From Acetatifactor muris (GTDB lineage: Bacteria > Bacillota > Clostridia > Lachnospirales > Lachnospiraceae): DNA of 64,000 nucleotides. Below the pieces are notes generated by a model. The model saw only the letters and a list, made by a program, of their open reading frames with translations. It did not search any database and was not told the DNA's origin. Numbering within the stretch: position 1 is the stretch's first letter; each line of letters opens with the position of its first letter. The DNA lies in NCBI GenBank assembly GCA_023663635.1, contig JAMPHD010000001.1, positions 305,529 to 369,528 on the forward strand, given 5' to 3'. Position numbers and translations under genes: made by a program. Below, piece after piece: positions 36,830 to 45,277 of this stretch.

Positions 36830-37951
36830 ATGGTAGAATTAGACCAGATGAAAACGGAGATCCAGACTTATGAGACACCCCTTAAGGAGGTGCGGGATTC
36901 TCTGGATTTGGAAAATAAGACGCAGCGCATAGAGGAGCTTGAGCGGGAGATGGAGGCGCCCGGTTTCTGGGATGATCCGGACAGATCCAATGTCAAGATG
37001 AAGGAGCTCAAGAATCTGAAGGACACCGTGGAGCAATGCGACGGTCTCTCGGAGCGCTATGAGGATATTCTGACTCTGATCGAGATCGGCTACGAGGAGA
37101 ATGACGCGTCCATGGTGGCGGAGATCAGAGAGGAATTGGACCGGTTCATCGAAGACTTTGAGGAGCTGCGCATCGGCACACTGCTCTCCGGGGAGTATGA
37201 TGAGAATAATGCCATCCTCAAACTCAACGCGGGGGCCGGCGGCACGGAGAGCTGTGACTGGGCCGGAATGCTGTATCGCATGTACACCCGTTGGGCGGAG
37301 CGCAAGGGCTTTGCCGTGGAAGTGTTGGATTATCTGGACGGGGACGAGGCGGGTATCAAGTCCGTGACTTTTCAGGTCAACGGCCTGAACGCCTACGGCT
37401 ATCTGAAATCGGAGAAAGGGGTGCACCGTCTGGTGCGCATTTCGCCCTTCAATGCACAGGGCAAACGTCAGACTTCCTTTGTGTCGCTGGATGTGATGCC
37501 GGATATCGAGGAAGATCTGGACGTGGATATCGATGAGAAGGATCTGCGCATTGACACCTACCGAAGCAGCGGCGCCGGCGGACAGCATATCAACAAGACT
37601 TCCTCCGCCATCCGCATCACCCATATTCCCACGGGAACCGTGGTGCAGTGCCAGAATGAGAGAAGTCAGTTCCAGAACAAGGACAAGGCCATGCAGATGC
37701 TCAAGGCCAAGCTTTTCCTGCTCAAGCAGGAGGCCAATGTGGAGAAACTCTCCGATATTCGGGGTGAGGTGAAGGAGATCGCCTGGGGCAATCAGATCCG
37801 CTCCTATGTGCTGCAGCCCTACACCATGGTGAAGGATCATCGCACGGATGTGGAGACGGGAAATGTGGATGCCGTGTTGGACGGCGCTCTGGATACGTTC
37901 ATCAACGGATATCTGAAGTGGATCAATACGTCGTCGGAGTCGTCTTCCTAA
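36830..37951 (+). CDS. prfB: Peptide chain release factor 2, without programmed frameshift
   Basis: A 373-residue class I release factor that reads UGA and UAA stops. The GGQ motif is in GAGGQHINKTSSAIRITH, and the UGA-specific SPF tripeptide in VRISPFNAQGKRQTSF. In most bacteria the gene has an in-frame TGA at codon 26 bypassed by a +1 shift; here codons 25-26 are CTG GAT and the frame is continuous, so that autoregulation is absent. ATG 36830 has AGGTGG upstream. The 3' end overlaps the convergent DUF975 gene by 29 bp. Confidence 0.96.
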   Translation: MVELDQMKTEIQTYETPLKEVRDSLDLENKTQRIEELEREMEAPGFWDDPDRSNVKMKELKNLKDTVEQCDGLSERYEDILTLIEIGYEENDASMVAEIREELDRFIEDFEELRIGTLLSGEYDENNAILKLNAGAGGTESCDWAGMLYRMYTRWAERKGFAVEVLDYLDGDEAGIKSVTFQVNGLNAYGYLKSEKGVHRLVRISPFNAQGKRQTSFVSLDVMPDIEEDLDVDIDEKDLRIDTYRSSGAGGQHINKTSSAIRITHIPTGTVVQCQNERSQFQNKDKAMQMLKAKLFLLKQEANVEKLSDIRGEVKEIAWGNQIRSYVLQPYTMVKDHRTDVETGNVDAVLDGALDTFINGYLKWINTSSESSS

Positions 37952-38795
37952 GCTGCATCAGGTTTAGGAAGAAGAAACAGTAGGTCACGTTCATGTAGGG
38001 CGCGAGGAAGATATCTCCGATGCCGAAGGTGAAAAAGGAGAGCAGCATCAGCGGAAGAAAACTGAGTTGGACGCGGAACAGATGCAATTTATGGCCTCTC
38101 ATGATGCGAAAGCTCATCTTTATGACCTCTCCCGCGGAGAGCGAGGGAAAGTCCAAGGCAAGCATATACATCTGGGAGAGTCCCAGACTTAAGGGTACAT
38201 AGAACACTGCGCCGATCAACAGGATCGGCATCGCGGACGGGACCGCGGTCCAAGCCTCCTGCTCGATCAGATTGCTCAGGAAACTGTAGGGCAGAGAGTA
38301 GAGCTGACCGACCAAAACGGCCACAGTGGTGAGGGACAGGGATCTGCCGAACCGATGGCGGAATCCGTGAAAAATATCCGTCACGCGGAAAGGCCTGCCA
38401 CAGGCCAGATTCAGGCAGAAGAGATACAGTCCGATGTTCAGAACGGAAGTAAAAATGCTCAAGATCGCGGAGAGCACATAATTGATGGCATTGTATCCTC
38501 CCATATATCCGTTCACATAGGAGGGATCAGACAGCAACAGGCTGACTTCATCGATAGTCAGCCCGTTTTGTATTTCATTAAAAACGAGGTGGGCGATCAC
38601 AAACATGGCTTCCGCTATGCTGACGATGAGCATGCTTCCAAAGCTGATCGCGCTTGCGGCCAACATGGCCAGAACCGCTTTGCCGTAATTGCCCCGCAGG
38701 GCATTTCGGGCGGAGGCCTTCAGGCGGAAGGCGGATAATGACAACATATCAGGGATGTTGTCAGACATAATATCAGATCTGTTGTCCGGATTCAT
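37923..38795 (-). CDS. DUF975 family integral membrane protein
   Basis: A 290-residue protein with about six hydrophobic segments. The N-terminal segment LKASARNALRGNYGKAVLA and the later MSFRIMRGHKLHLFRV are typical of DUF975, which Firmicutes genomes carry in many copies without a known function. GAGGTGAG lies before the start at 38795. It is 25 bp downstream of the HExxH protein gene on the same strand, so the two are probably co-transcribed. Its last ten codons overlap the 3' end of prfB on the other strand. Confidence 0.85.
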   Translation of the reverse strand: MNPDNRSDIMSDNIPDMLSLSAFRLKASARNALRGNYGKAVLAMLAASAISFGSMLIVSIAEAMFVIAHLVFNEIQNGLTIDEVSLLLSDPSYVNGYMGGYNAINYVLSAILSIFTSVLNIGLYLFCLNLACGRPFRVTDIFHGFRHRFGRSLSLTTVAVLVGQLYSLPYSFLSNLIEQEAWTAVPSAMPILLIGAVFYVPLSLGLSQMYMLALDFPSLSAGEVIKMSFRIMRGHKLHLFRVQLSFLPLMLLSFFTFGIGDIFLAPYMNVTYCFFFLNLMQLRKTTPTTY

Positions 38796-38820
38796 TGTCT
38801 CACCTCATAGCTATATTGTA

Positions 38821-39294
38821 TCAGACCGCGTAGTCCGCGTTCATGCCCGCGTATTTGTCATGATCCGTGGCCTTTAAGTCCTTCTGGTAGGGATTGTCCT
38901 CATTGTAGTACTTGATCTGAGTATTGGTGGTGCCGCCCGCCACATAGGAGCGGCCGCACTCGGGACAGATGGCCATTTTGATGGAGACGGACGCGCGCAG
39001 GACCTTGCCGTTGTTCTGAGCGGCCTTGGTATAGGCATTGCTCACATGCTCCTGCTCGTGTGCGCGCACGCGGGAGGCAGCGCTCTCGGGAGAGATATGC
39101 TGCGCGCTCTTGAAAGACACCATCTCATCGGAGCCGTCCTTGTACTTGCGGTTCTTGCAGGTCTGACACTCCTCGCCGGCGCCCTTCGAGCCGTCCGGAA
39201 GTCCGGGCAGTCTGCCGGCTTGAGAATCCGCGCCATAATCCTTATATGGGTCATAGGAATAACCACTCACATTATTCATAGGAGAAATCGCCAT
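38821..39294 (-). CDS. SprA-like putative zinc metalloprotease family protein
   Basis: A 157-residue protein with two CxxC pairs (ECQTCKNRKYKDGS and CPECGRSYVAGG) and the segment RVRAHEQEHVSNAY, which contains an HExxH motif. This combination is the conserved core of the SprA-related family found in many Firmicutes and some proteobacteria; function is not established. No signal peptide. ATG at 39294 has AGGAGGTG upstream; the ORF could start seven codons earlier without a site. It has a good promoter. Confidence 0.8.
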   Translation of the reverse strand: MAISPMNNVSGYSYDPYKDYGADSQAGRLPGLPDGSKGAGEECQTCKNRKYKDGSDEMVSFKSAQHISPESAASRVRAHEQEHVSNAYTKAAQNNGKVLRASVSIKMAICPECGRSYVAGGTTNTQIKYYNEDNPYQKDLKATDHDKYAGMNADYAV

Positions 39295-39328
39295 AATCAC
39301 ACCTCCTGATATCACTACCTATACTATT

Positions 39329-39357
39329 ACTATAGCATTTTATCCGGAAAATGGCAA
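39329..39357 (-). promoter_or_regulatory. Promoter of the SprA-like gene
   Basis: On the minus strand, TTGCCA (39357-39352), 17 bp, then TATAGT (39334-39329), 35 bp before the start. Confidence 0.6.
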
Positions 39358-39375
39358 TTATTTGTGAGGAAAATC

Positions 39376-39404
39376 TTGAATCCGGGCAGAATTTTTAATA
39401 AAAT
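39376..39404 (+). promoter_or_regulatory. Promoter of tex
   Basis: TTGAAT (39376-39381), 17 bp, then TAAAAT (39399-39404), 110 bp before tex and upstream of the shared leader element. Confidence 0.55.
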
Positions 39405-39433
39405 GATATTGTTGCCGATATAGGACAAAGTGT

Positions 39434-39514
39434 GGCACGCCAGGGGTGTAAGTTTGAAAGTAAACTTTCAAATATTGATTGGTATGCGTGCTGAAGCACG
39501 CCAGGGGTGTAATC
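39434..39514 (+). repeat. Shared 5' leader element, copy 1 (before tex)
   Basis: Contains TGAAAGTAAACTTTCA (inverted repeat), then AAATATTGATTGGTATGCG, then a hairpin GCGTGC-TGAA-GCACGC and CAGGGGTGTAA, ending at the tex start. The last part (GCACGCCAGGGGTGTAA) is also present upstream at 39434-39450, so the element is partly tandem here. A second full copy is at 49979-50041 before a nucleotidyltransferase gene. Confidence 0.75.
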
Positions 39515-41770
39515 ATGGATATTTTACAGACATTGCGAGACGAATTGAAAGTGGAAAAATGGCAGGTGGAGGCCGCCGTCAAACTGATCGATGAGGGCAA
39601 TACCATCCCCTTTATCTCCCGTTACCGCAAGGAGGCGACGGGAGCTTTAAATGATGAGCAGTTGCGCGATCTCCATGAGAGACTGACATATCTGCGCAAT
39701 CTGGAGGACAGGAAGACGCAGGTCCTCGGGAGCATTGAGGAGCAGGGACTTTTGACGGATGAGCTCAGGGCGAAGATTCTGGCCGCCGGGACATTGGTTG
39801 TGGTGGAGGATCTCTACCGTCCCTACAGACCCAAGAGAAAGACCCGCGCCGGGGTGGCGAAGGAGAAGGGCCTGGAAGGTCTGGCGGAGTATATTCTGGC
39901 GCAGGATGCCGCAGAACCGGTGGAGAAGAAAGCCGCAGAATATGTCTCTGAGGAAAAGGGCGTGGCCGATGTGCGGGAGGCTCTGCAGGGGGCGAAGGAT
40001 ATCATTGCGGAGCGCGTTTCCGATGAGGCGGACTACAGACTCTATATCCGGAATCTCACCTTTAGGGAGGGAATCCTGTCCGGAACGGCCAAGGATGAGA
40101 AAATGGAGAGCGTGTATGAGATGTACTATCATTTTGAGGAGCCGGTGAAGAAGATCGCGGGACATCGGGTACTGGCTTTAAACCGCGGAGAGGCGGAAAA
40201 AGTGTTGACCGTTAAAGTCAACGCGCCTGTGGAGCGCATTATACGCTATTTGGAGAAACAGACGATCACCGCGCCAAATCCCTATACCACCCCTTTGCTC
40301 AAGGAGGCCGTGGAGGACAGCTATGAGCGTCTGATCGCGCCAGCCATCGAGAGAGAGGTGCGAAACGCCCTGACGGAGAAGGCGGAGGACGGAGCCATCA
40401 GCGTGTTTGGCAAGAATCTGGAGCAGTTGCTCCTGCAGCCGCCCATCGCGGGCAAGGTAGTGTTGGGATGGGATCCCGCGTTCCGCACGGGCTGCAAGCT
40501 TGCGGTAGTGGACGCCACGGGCAAGGTGTTGGACACCAAGGTCATCTATCCCACCGCGCCCCAGAATAAGGTGGCGGAATCTAAGGCGGAACTGAAGAAA
40601 CTCATCAAAAAATATAATGTGGATTTAATTTCCGTGGGAAACGGGACCGCCTCCAGGGAGTCGGAGCAGATCATCGTGGATCTCCTAAAGGAATTGGACA
40701 GGCCCGTGCAGTATGTGATCGTGAATGAGGCGGGGGCTTCGGTCTATTCCGCCAGCAAGCTTGCCACGGAGGAGTTTCCGCAGTTTGACGTGGGACAGAG
40801 GAGCGCGGCGTCCATTGCCCGCAGGCTGCAGGATCCGTTGGCCGAGTTGGTCAAGATCGATCCCCAATCCATCGGAGTGGGACAGTATCAGCATGACATG
40901 AATCAGAAGAAACTGAGCGAGACGCTGAATGGCGTGGTGGAGGACTGCGTGAACAGGGTGGGTGTGGATCTGAACACCGCGTCTGTTTCGCTGTTGGAGC
41001 ATATCTCCGGCATCAACAAGACCATCGCCGGCAATATCGTCGCCTACAGGGAGGCCAACGGCAGATTCACCGGCAGAAAACAGCTCTTGAAGGTGCCGAA
41101 ACTGGGCCCCAAGGCCTATGAACAGTGCGCCGGATTCATGCGCATCATGGACGGGGACAATCCTCTGGATGCCACAAGCGTCCATCCGGAGTCCTATGAG
41201 GCTACGGAGAAACTCCTCGTCAAACTGGGACTGACCATGGAGGATGTGCGGGCCATGCAGAAGAAGGCGGCGGGGGAGAGCGCGGCGAAAAAGAAACAGC
41301 CGGGTTCCGCGGAAAATGCGCAGGGAAGGCCGGGCAGCGCGATATCCGGACAGGCGGATACCGTCTCAAGTCCGGAGAGACGCATCAAGGACAAAAAGCG
41401 GTTGGCGGAGGAATTGGGGATCGGTGAGATCACCCTGTCGGACATCTTAAAGGAGTTGGAGAAACCTGCCAGAGACCCCAGAGAGGATATGCCGAAACCC
41501 ATTCTGCGCAGCGATGTGTTGGACATCAAGGATCTCAAGCCGGGCATGATCCTCAAGGGGACCGTCCGCAATGTGATCGACTTTGGCGCCTTTGTGGATA
41601 TCGGCGTTCATCAGGACGGACTGGTACATATCTCCCGCATTACCGACCGTTTCATCAAACATCCCCTGGAGGCGGTCCGGGTGGGCGACGTGGTGGACGT
41701 GCAGGTGCTCACCGTGGATGTGGCCAAGAAGAGGATCGGGCTTACCATGAGGATCAATGAAAATAAATGA
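39515..41770 (+). CDS. tex: Tex-family transcription accessory / RNA-binding protein
   Basis: A 751-residue Tex/YqgF-type protein: N-terminal helical Tex domain with IPFISRYRKEATGALND, a YqgF/RuvX-like domain (WDPAFRTGCKLAVVD), helix-hairpin-helix motifs (NTASVSLLEHISGINKTIA), an unusual Ala/Gly/Lys/Ser-rich linker (about residues 585-625), and a C-terminal S1 RNA-binding domain (LKGTVRNVIDFGAFVDIGVHQDGLVH). Tex binds nucleic acid and influences transcription and toxin expression in several bacteria. The ATG at 39515 follows GGGGTG of the shared leader element; a TTG at 39479 is in frame through that element. Confidence 0.95.
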   Translation: MDILQTLRDELKVEKWQVEAAVKLIDEGNTIPFISRYRKEATGALNDEQLRDLHERLTYLRNLEDRKTQVLGSIEEQGLLTDELRAKILAAGTLVVVEDLYRPYRPKRKTRAGVAKEKGLEGLAEYILAQDAAEPVEKKAAEYVSEEKGVADVREALQGAKDIIAERVSDEADYRLYIRNLTFREGILSGTAKDEKMESVYEMYYHFEEPVKKIAGHRVLALNRGEAEKVLTVKVNAPVERIIRYLEKQTITAPNPYTTPLLKEAVEDSYERLIAPAIEREVRNALTEKAEDGAISVFGKNLEQLLLQPPIAGKVVLGWDPAFRTGCKLAVVDATGKVLDTKVIYPTAPQNKVAESKAELKKLIKKYNVDLISVGNGTASRESEQIIVDLLKELDRPVQYVIVNEAGASVYSASKLATEEFPQFDVGQRSAASIARRLQDPLAELVKIDPQSIGVGQYQHDMNQKKLSETLNGVVEDCVNRVGVDLNTASVSLLEHISGINKTIAGNIVAYREANGRFTGRKQLLKVPKLGPKAYEQCAGFMRIMDGDNPLDATSVHPESYEATEKLLVKLGLTMEDVRAMQKKAAGESAAKKKQPGSAENAQGRPGSAISGQADTVSSPERRIKDKKRLAEELGIGEITLSDILKELEKPARDPREDMPKPILRSDVLDIKDLKPGMILKGTVRNVIDFGAFVDIGVHQDGLVHISRITDRFIKHPLEAVRVGDVVDVQVLTVDVAKKRIGLTMRINENK

Positions 41771-41774
41771 CCCT

Positions 41775-41803
41775 TGATTTCCGGATCAAAGAGTAATACA
41801 ATA
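41775..41803 (+). promoter_or_regulatory. Promoter of the FMN riboswitch transcript
   Basis: TTGATT (41775-41780), 17 bp, then TACAAT (41798-41803), about 20 bp before the aptamer. Confidence 0.6.
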
Positions 41804-41824
41804 CACAATGTAAACTATATGAAA

Positions 41825-41950
41825 ATTCTTCGGGGTCGGGTGCAATTCCCTACTGGCGGTAAAGTCCGCAACCTGTGGGAGACGAAAGTCTTTCATGGCT
41901 GATTCGGTGAAAGTCCGGGACCAACAGTAAAGTCTGGATGAGAGAAGAAT
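41825..41950 (+). ncRNA. FMN riboswitch (RFN element)
   Basis: A clear RFN aptamer: closing stem ATTCTTC/GAAGAAT (41825-41831 with 41944-41950), GGGGTCGGGTGCAATTCCC, TACTGGCGGTAAAGTCC, GAAAGTC, GATTCGGTGAAAGTCC, GGGACCAACAGTAAAGTC. Binds flavin mononucleotide and turns off downstream riboflavin genes; here it precedes a riboflavin transporter. The gap from tex to ribU (41771-42128) is fully explained by promoter, aptamer and expression platform. Confidence 0.96.
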
Positions 41951-42028
41951 ATCAGGCGTTATTTTATAGCCGTATTACTCCGCGCGAGTTGATACGGATA
42001 TTCAGGACGGCTGAAGATCGGTCCCCGG

Positions 42029-42051
42029 ATCCCATGGATTCTGGGATTTTT
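42029..42051 (+). terminator. Riboswitch terminator
   Basis: ATCCCA and TGGGAT around a seven-base loop followed by TTTTT. Located between the aptamer and ribU, the expected position for FMN-controlled transcription termination. Confidence 0.65.
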
Positions 42052-42128
42052 GACGGAGAATTTTCCTACAGATCAAGAGAGGCGCAGAGGCTTGTTCACC
42101 CGCGGCGCCGGAAATGGAGGAAAAGAAA

Positions 42129-42863
42129 ATGAACGGATTGTTACAGAGTGTGCGAGAGAATGTGGTGACGGTGTTGGAATTTGCGGCGGTGATCGCGGCG
42201 CTGTTCGCGGCGGCGGTGATCCTGGAGAAATTGGCGCAGAAGAAAAACGGCGTCAAAGAGCCGATGTTGGGGACCCGCAAGGTCGTCATGGTGGGAATGT
42301 TCGCGGCGGTGTCGGCGATCCTGATGCTCTTTGAGTTTCCCGTATTTTTTGCCCCGCCCTTTTATGAGTTGGATTTCAGCGAGCTGCCCATTCTGATAGG
42401 GGCGTTCGCCTTTGGACCGCTGGCGGGAGTGATGATGGAATTTGTAAAAATCCTGCTGAAACTGGCGCTGAAGGGCACTTCCACGGCATTTGTGGGAGAT
42501 CTGGCCAATTTTGCGGTGGGGTGCAGCTTTATTCTGCCCGCCTCCGCCATATACGCTTTCCGCAAGAGTAAAAAGAGCGCCATCGCCGCCTGCGTGACGG
42601 GCACTCTGGTGATGACGGTGTTCGGGACGGCTTTCAACGCCCTGTATCTGCTGCCGGCCTTCGCCAAAATGTTCATGCCCATGGAGCAGATCCTGGCGGC
42701 CGGAGTCAAGGCTAACCCGTTGGTGCGGGAGGGCAGCATCGTGAGCTTTGTGGTGGCATGCGTCGCGCCGCTGAATCTGCTCAAGGGGGGAGTCGCGTCC
42801 CTGTTCACCATGTTGGTGTACAAACATCTGAGCCCCATCCTCAAGGGAGGAGCGCGCCACTAA
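42129..42863 (+). CDS. ribU: Riboflavin transporter, ECF S component
   Basis: A 244-residue membrane protein with the S-component pattern: FFAPPFYELDFSELPILIGAFAFGPLAGVMMEFVKILLKL, as in RibU, where this region lines the riboflavin site. Needs the ECF energising module encoded elsewhere. It has an additional N-terminal membrane segment (about residues 16-35), not usual in short RibU proteins. ATG 42129 has GGAGG eight bases upstream. The FMN riboswitch directly upstream strongly supports the substrate. Confidence 0.92.
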   Translation: MNGLLQSVRENVVTVLEFAAVIAALFAAAVILEKLAQKKNGVKEPMLGTRKVVMVGMFAAVSAILMLFEFPVFFAPPFYELDFSELPILIGAFAFGPLAGVMMEFVKILLKLALKGTSTAFVGDLANFAVGCSFILPASAIYAFRKSKKSAIAACVTGTLVMTVFGTAFNALYLLPAFAKMFMPMEQILAAGVKANPLVREGSIVSFVVACVAPLNLLKGGVASLFTMLVYKHLSPILKGGARH

Positions 42864-42967
42864 GGCAAATCTATAGAAATTCTTTAGAAAATACCCGCCT
42901 GTTTCTTTTATTTTGTGCCATATAATACCATTCGGGTCATGATTTTGTGTTTTTTGGAACACGAGTA

Positions 42968-42996
42968 TTGACAGACCTCAAAATCTATTGTATTAT
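42968..42996 (+). promoter_or_regulatory. Strong promoter of the first MacB-like ABC operon
   Basis: A perfect TTGACA (42968-42973), 17 bp, TATTAT (42991-42996), 39 bp before the ATPase start. Confidence 0.75.
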
Positions 42997-43009
42997 TCAA
43001 CTAGTACAA
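42988..43009 (+). promoter_or_regulatory. Possible operator over the -10 box
   Basis: TTGTATTA, six bases, TAGTACAA form an inverted repeat with one mismatch per arm. Position and style fit a repressor site (for example of a GntR/YtrA-type or PadR-type factor), but no regulator gene is adjacent. Confidence 0.4.
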
Positions 43010-43034
43010 TAAAACAGAACGGAGTGAAGGAATC

Positions 43035-43742
43035 ATGAGTGCATTGGTTGAGATCAGGGATATCTGCAAGGTCTATAATCCCGGAGAAAACGAGGTGCGG
43101 GCGCTGGATCATGTGAGCGTCACCATTGACGAGGGCGAGTTCGTGGCCATCATCGGCCAATCGGGCAGCGGCAAGTCCACGCTGATGAACATGTTGGGAT
43201 GTCTGGATGTGCCCACCGACGGAACCTACAGACTTCACGGGCAGGATGTGGCGGACCTAAGCGATGATGAGCTGTCGGATATCCGCAATCGGGAGATCGG
43301 GTTCATCTTTCAGGGCTTTAATCTGATTCCCAATCTGACCGCCAAGGAAAATGTGGAGCTCCCTCTGATCTACAGGGGCGTTTCCAAGGGACAGAGGAGC
43401 AGATTGGCGGAGGCGGCGTTGGAGAAAGTGGGACTCGCGCATCGCATGGACCACAAGCCGGCCGAGATGTCGGGCGGACAGCAGCAGCGCGTGGCCATTG
43501 CAAGAGCCATCGCTCAGGCGCCTCCGGTGATCCTGGCGGATGAGCCCACCGGCAATCTGGACTCCCATTCCACCGGGGAGATCATGGGAATCCTCAGGGA
43601 CCTGCACGAGGAGGGAAGGACGGTCATTCTCATCACTCATGACAATGAGATCGCCGCCCGGGCCAAGAGAGTGATCAAGATCAAAGACGGGCGCATTGAG
43701 TCCGATGAGATACAGGAGGCAAGAGATGAAGAATCTGTTTAA
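43035..43742 (+). CDS. MacB/LolD-like ABC transporter ATP-binding protein
   Basis: A 235-residue ATPase: Walker A GQSGSGKST near residue 40, Q-loop FIFQGFNLIPNLT, signature [15 protein letters not shown], Walker [13 protein letters not shown] and H-loop LITHDNE. Belongs to the type VII (MacB/LolCDE/FtsE) group, which drives mechanotransmission rather than import. It is the first gene of a set of three with a periplasmic-adaptor-like protein and a MacB permease. Its end overlaps the adaptor gene by 17 bp. Confidence 0.94.
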   Translation: MSALVEIRDICKVYNPGENEVRALDHVSVTIDEGEFVAIIGQSGSGKSTLMNMLGCLDVPTDGTYRLHGQDVADLSDDELSDIRNREIGFIFQGFNLIPNLTAKENVELPLIYRGVSKGQRSRLAEAALEKVGLAHRMDHKPAEMSGGQQQRVAIARAIAQAPPVILADEPTGNLDSHSTGEIMGILRDLHEEGRTVILITHDNEIAARAKRVIKIKDGRIESDEIQEARDEESV

Positions 43743-45267
43743 AAAGGGGCAAAATCAGGAGAATACCAGACCGAAGAGCAAAAAGAAACATAAAAAAACA
43801 GTTGTTATTATTATTGTGATCGTTGTCATTGTGCTGTTGCTGTTCATACTGCGGGGCTGTGGGGGCGGTGAGGCGGCCGCCGTGGTGACCACCGCCAATG
43901 CCGTTCGGGGGGGCATTCAGGAGAGCGTCAGCACCAGCGGGAATGTGGCCGCGGAGGAAGTGAAGGTGTTCTTCGCGCCCACGAGCGGGAAACTGCAAAG
44001 CGTCAACGTGGAGGCGGGGGACGCGGTCAAGGCCGGGGATGTGCTCATCGCCTATGACGAGGCCCAACTCGAGAGTGACTTCCGACAGGCGTCACTGCAG
44101 CAGGACAAAACCAACGCGAATTACAACGGCGCCATCGCGGACAGCGCCCAAAACAGCGCCAAACTGTCCGAGGCCAACACCAACCTGCCCGTTCTGGAGC
44201 AGCAGATTGCGGACAAGAAGGCTTATCTGAGAGATCTGCAGTCCCGTCTGAGCGAGAGCACCAGAGGGACGGGCAACGCCCTGGCGGGGCAGAGTAGGGA
44301 TCTGCAGCAGGAGAAAGCGGAAGTGGAGCAGAAAATCGCAGAGTTGACGCAAAAAGATGATGCGGGCGAGACTATCCCTCTTACCCCTGAACAGGAGCTG
44401 TTACTTCAGGAGAAAGAGAAACGATTGGACGAGATCAACCGGGAGCTCACCGACAATACATACCTGCAGCAGACATACGCCTCCTCCGATTATGTGACGG
44501 AGCTTGAGACGGAGATTCAGGCGGTGCAGGACGAAATTGCGGACTTGGAGACCTATAAGGCGGAGATGCAGAGCCAGAAGAACGGCAGCGAGAACGGCGT
44601 GATGGACTCCTATGACAAGATTTCACAGGAGGCAGACAAAGAGTTGGCCGGCATCGCGTATTCAGCCGCCGAGCGGGCTTACAACGAGAGCAAGGCGGGA
44701 CTTCGGGCGGAATTTGACGGTGTGGTGACGGAGGTGAGCGCCGTGGAGGGCTCCACCGTGACCGAGGGCGTGCAGCTCTTGAAACTGGAGAGCAGCGAGT
44801 CCGTGAAAGTACAGTTTGATGCTTCCAAGCAGGACGTGGAGAAACTGGCCGTGGGACAGAAAGCGGAGGTCACTATCTCGGGCAATGTGTACGCGGGCAC
44901 CGTGAGCAAGATCAACCGCATGGCACAGATCAATGCCTCCAACACGCCCATGGTGGGTGTGGAGATACATATCGAGGAGCCGGATGACAGGATCATACTG
45001 GGCCTGGACGCCAAGCTCACCATCTTCACCCGCGCCGCCGAGGATGTGCTGCTCATTCCCGTGGAGGCCGTGAATGCCGACAGAAACGGGGATTTCCTCT
45101 ATGTGGCGGAGAACGGCGTGGTGGTCAGAAAACCCGTTGTCTGCGGGATTTCCAATGACGAGTACACGGAGATCGTGGAGGGCATCACGGAGGCAGACCA
45201 GGTGATCATAAGCTATTACGGCAGTCTGGAGGAGGGTATGGCAGTCACTGTCGTACCCGGGATGTAG
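43726..45267 (+). CDS. MacA/HlyD-like efflux adaptor (membrane fusion protein)
   Basis: A 513-residue protein with one N-terminal membrane helix (about residues 24-42) after a basic start, a first lipoyl half-motif (NVEAGDAVKAGDVLIAYDEAQL), a long coiled-coil hairpin (about 110-330), a second lipoyl half (GLRAEFDGVVTEVSAVEGSTV), and beta-barrel domains. The architecture is that of MacA-type adaptors in Gram-positive bacteria. ATG 43726 has AGGAGG six bases upstream and lies within the end of the ATPase gene. The transported substrate could be a peptide or antimicrobial, but this is inference. Confidence 0.92.
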   Translation: MKNLFKKGQNQENTRPKSKKKHKKTVVIIIVIVVIVLLLFILRGCGGGEAAAVVTTANAVRGGIQESVSTSGNVAAEEVKVFFAPTSGKLQSVNVEAGDAVKAGDVLIAYDEAQLESDFRQASLQQDKTNANYNGAIADSAQNSAKLSEANTNLPVLEQQIADKKAYLRDLQSRLSESTRGTGNALAGQSRDLQQEKAEVEQKIAELTQKDDAGETIPLTPEQELLLQEKEKRLDEINRELTDNTYLQQTYASSDYVTELETEIQAVQDEIADLETYKAEMQSQKNGSENGVMDSYDKISQEADKELAGIAYSAAERAYNESKAGLRAEFDGVVTEVSAVEGSTVTEGVQLLKLESSESVKVQFDASKQDVEKLAVGQKAEVTISGNVYAGTVSKINRMAQINASNTPMVGVEIHIEEPDDRIILGLDAKLTIFTRAAEDVLLIPVEAVNADRNGDFLYVAENGVVVRKPVVCGISNDEYTEIVEGITEADQVIISYYGSLEEGMAVTVVPGM

Positions 45268-45277
45268 GAGGTGTCTC

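Noticed and set aside
41938..42132. A 64-codon ORF running from the riboswitch to ribU
   Set aside because: It covers the aptamer's closing stem, the terminator and the ribU Shine-Dalgarno, and is Arg-rich at its end; it is more likely chance than a gene.
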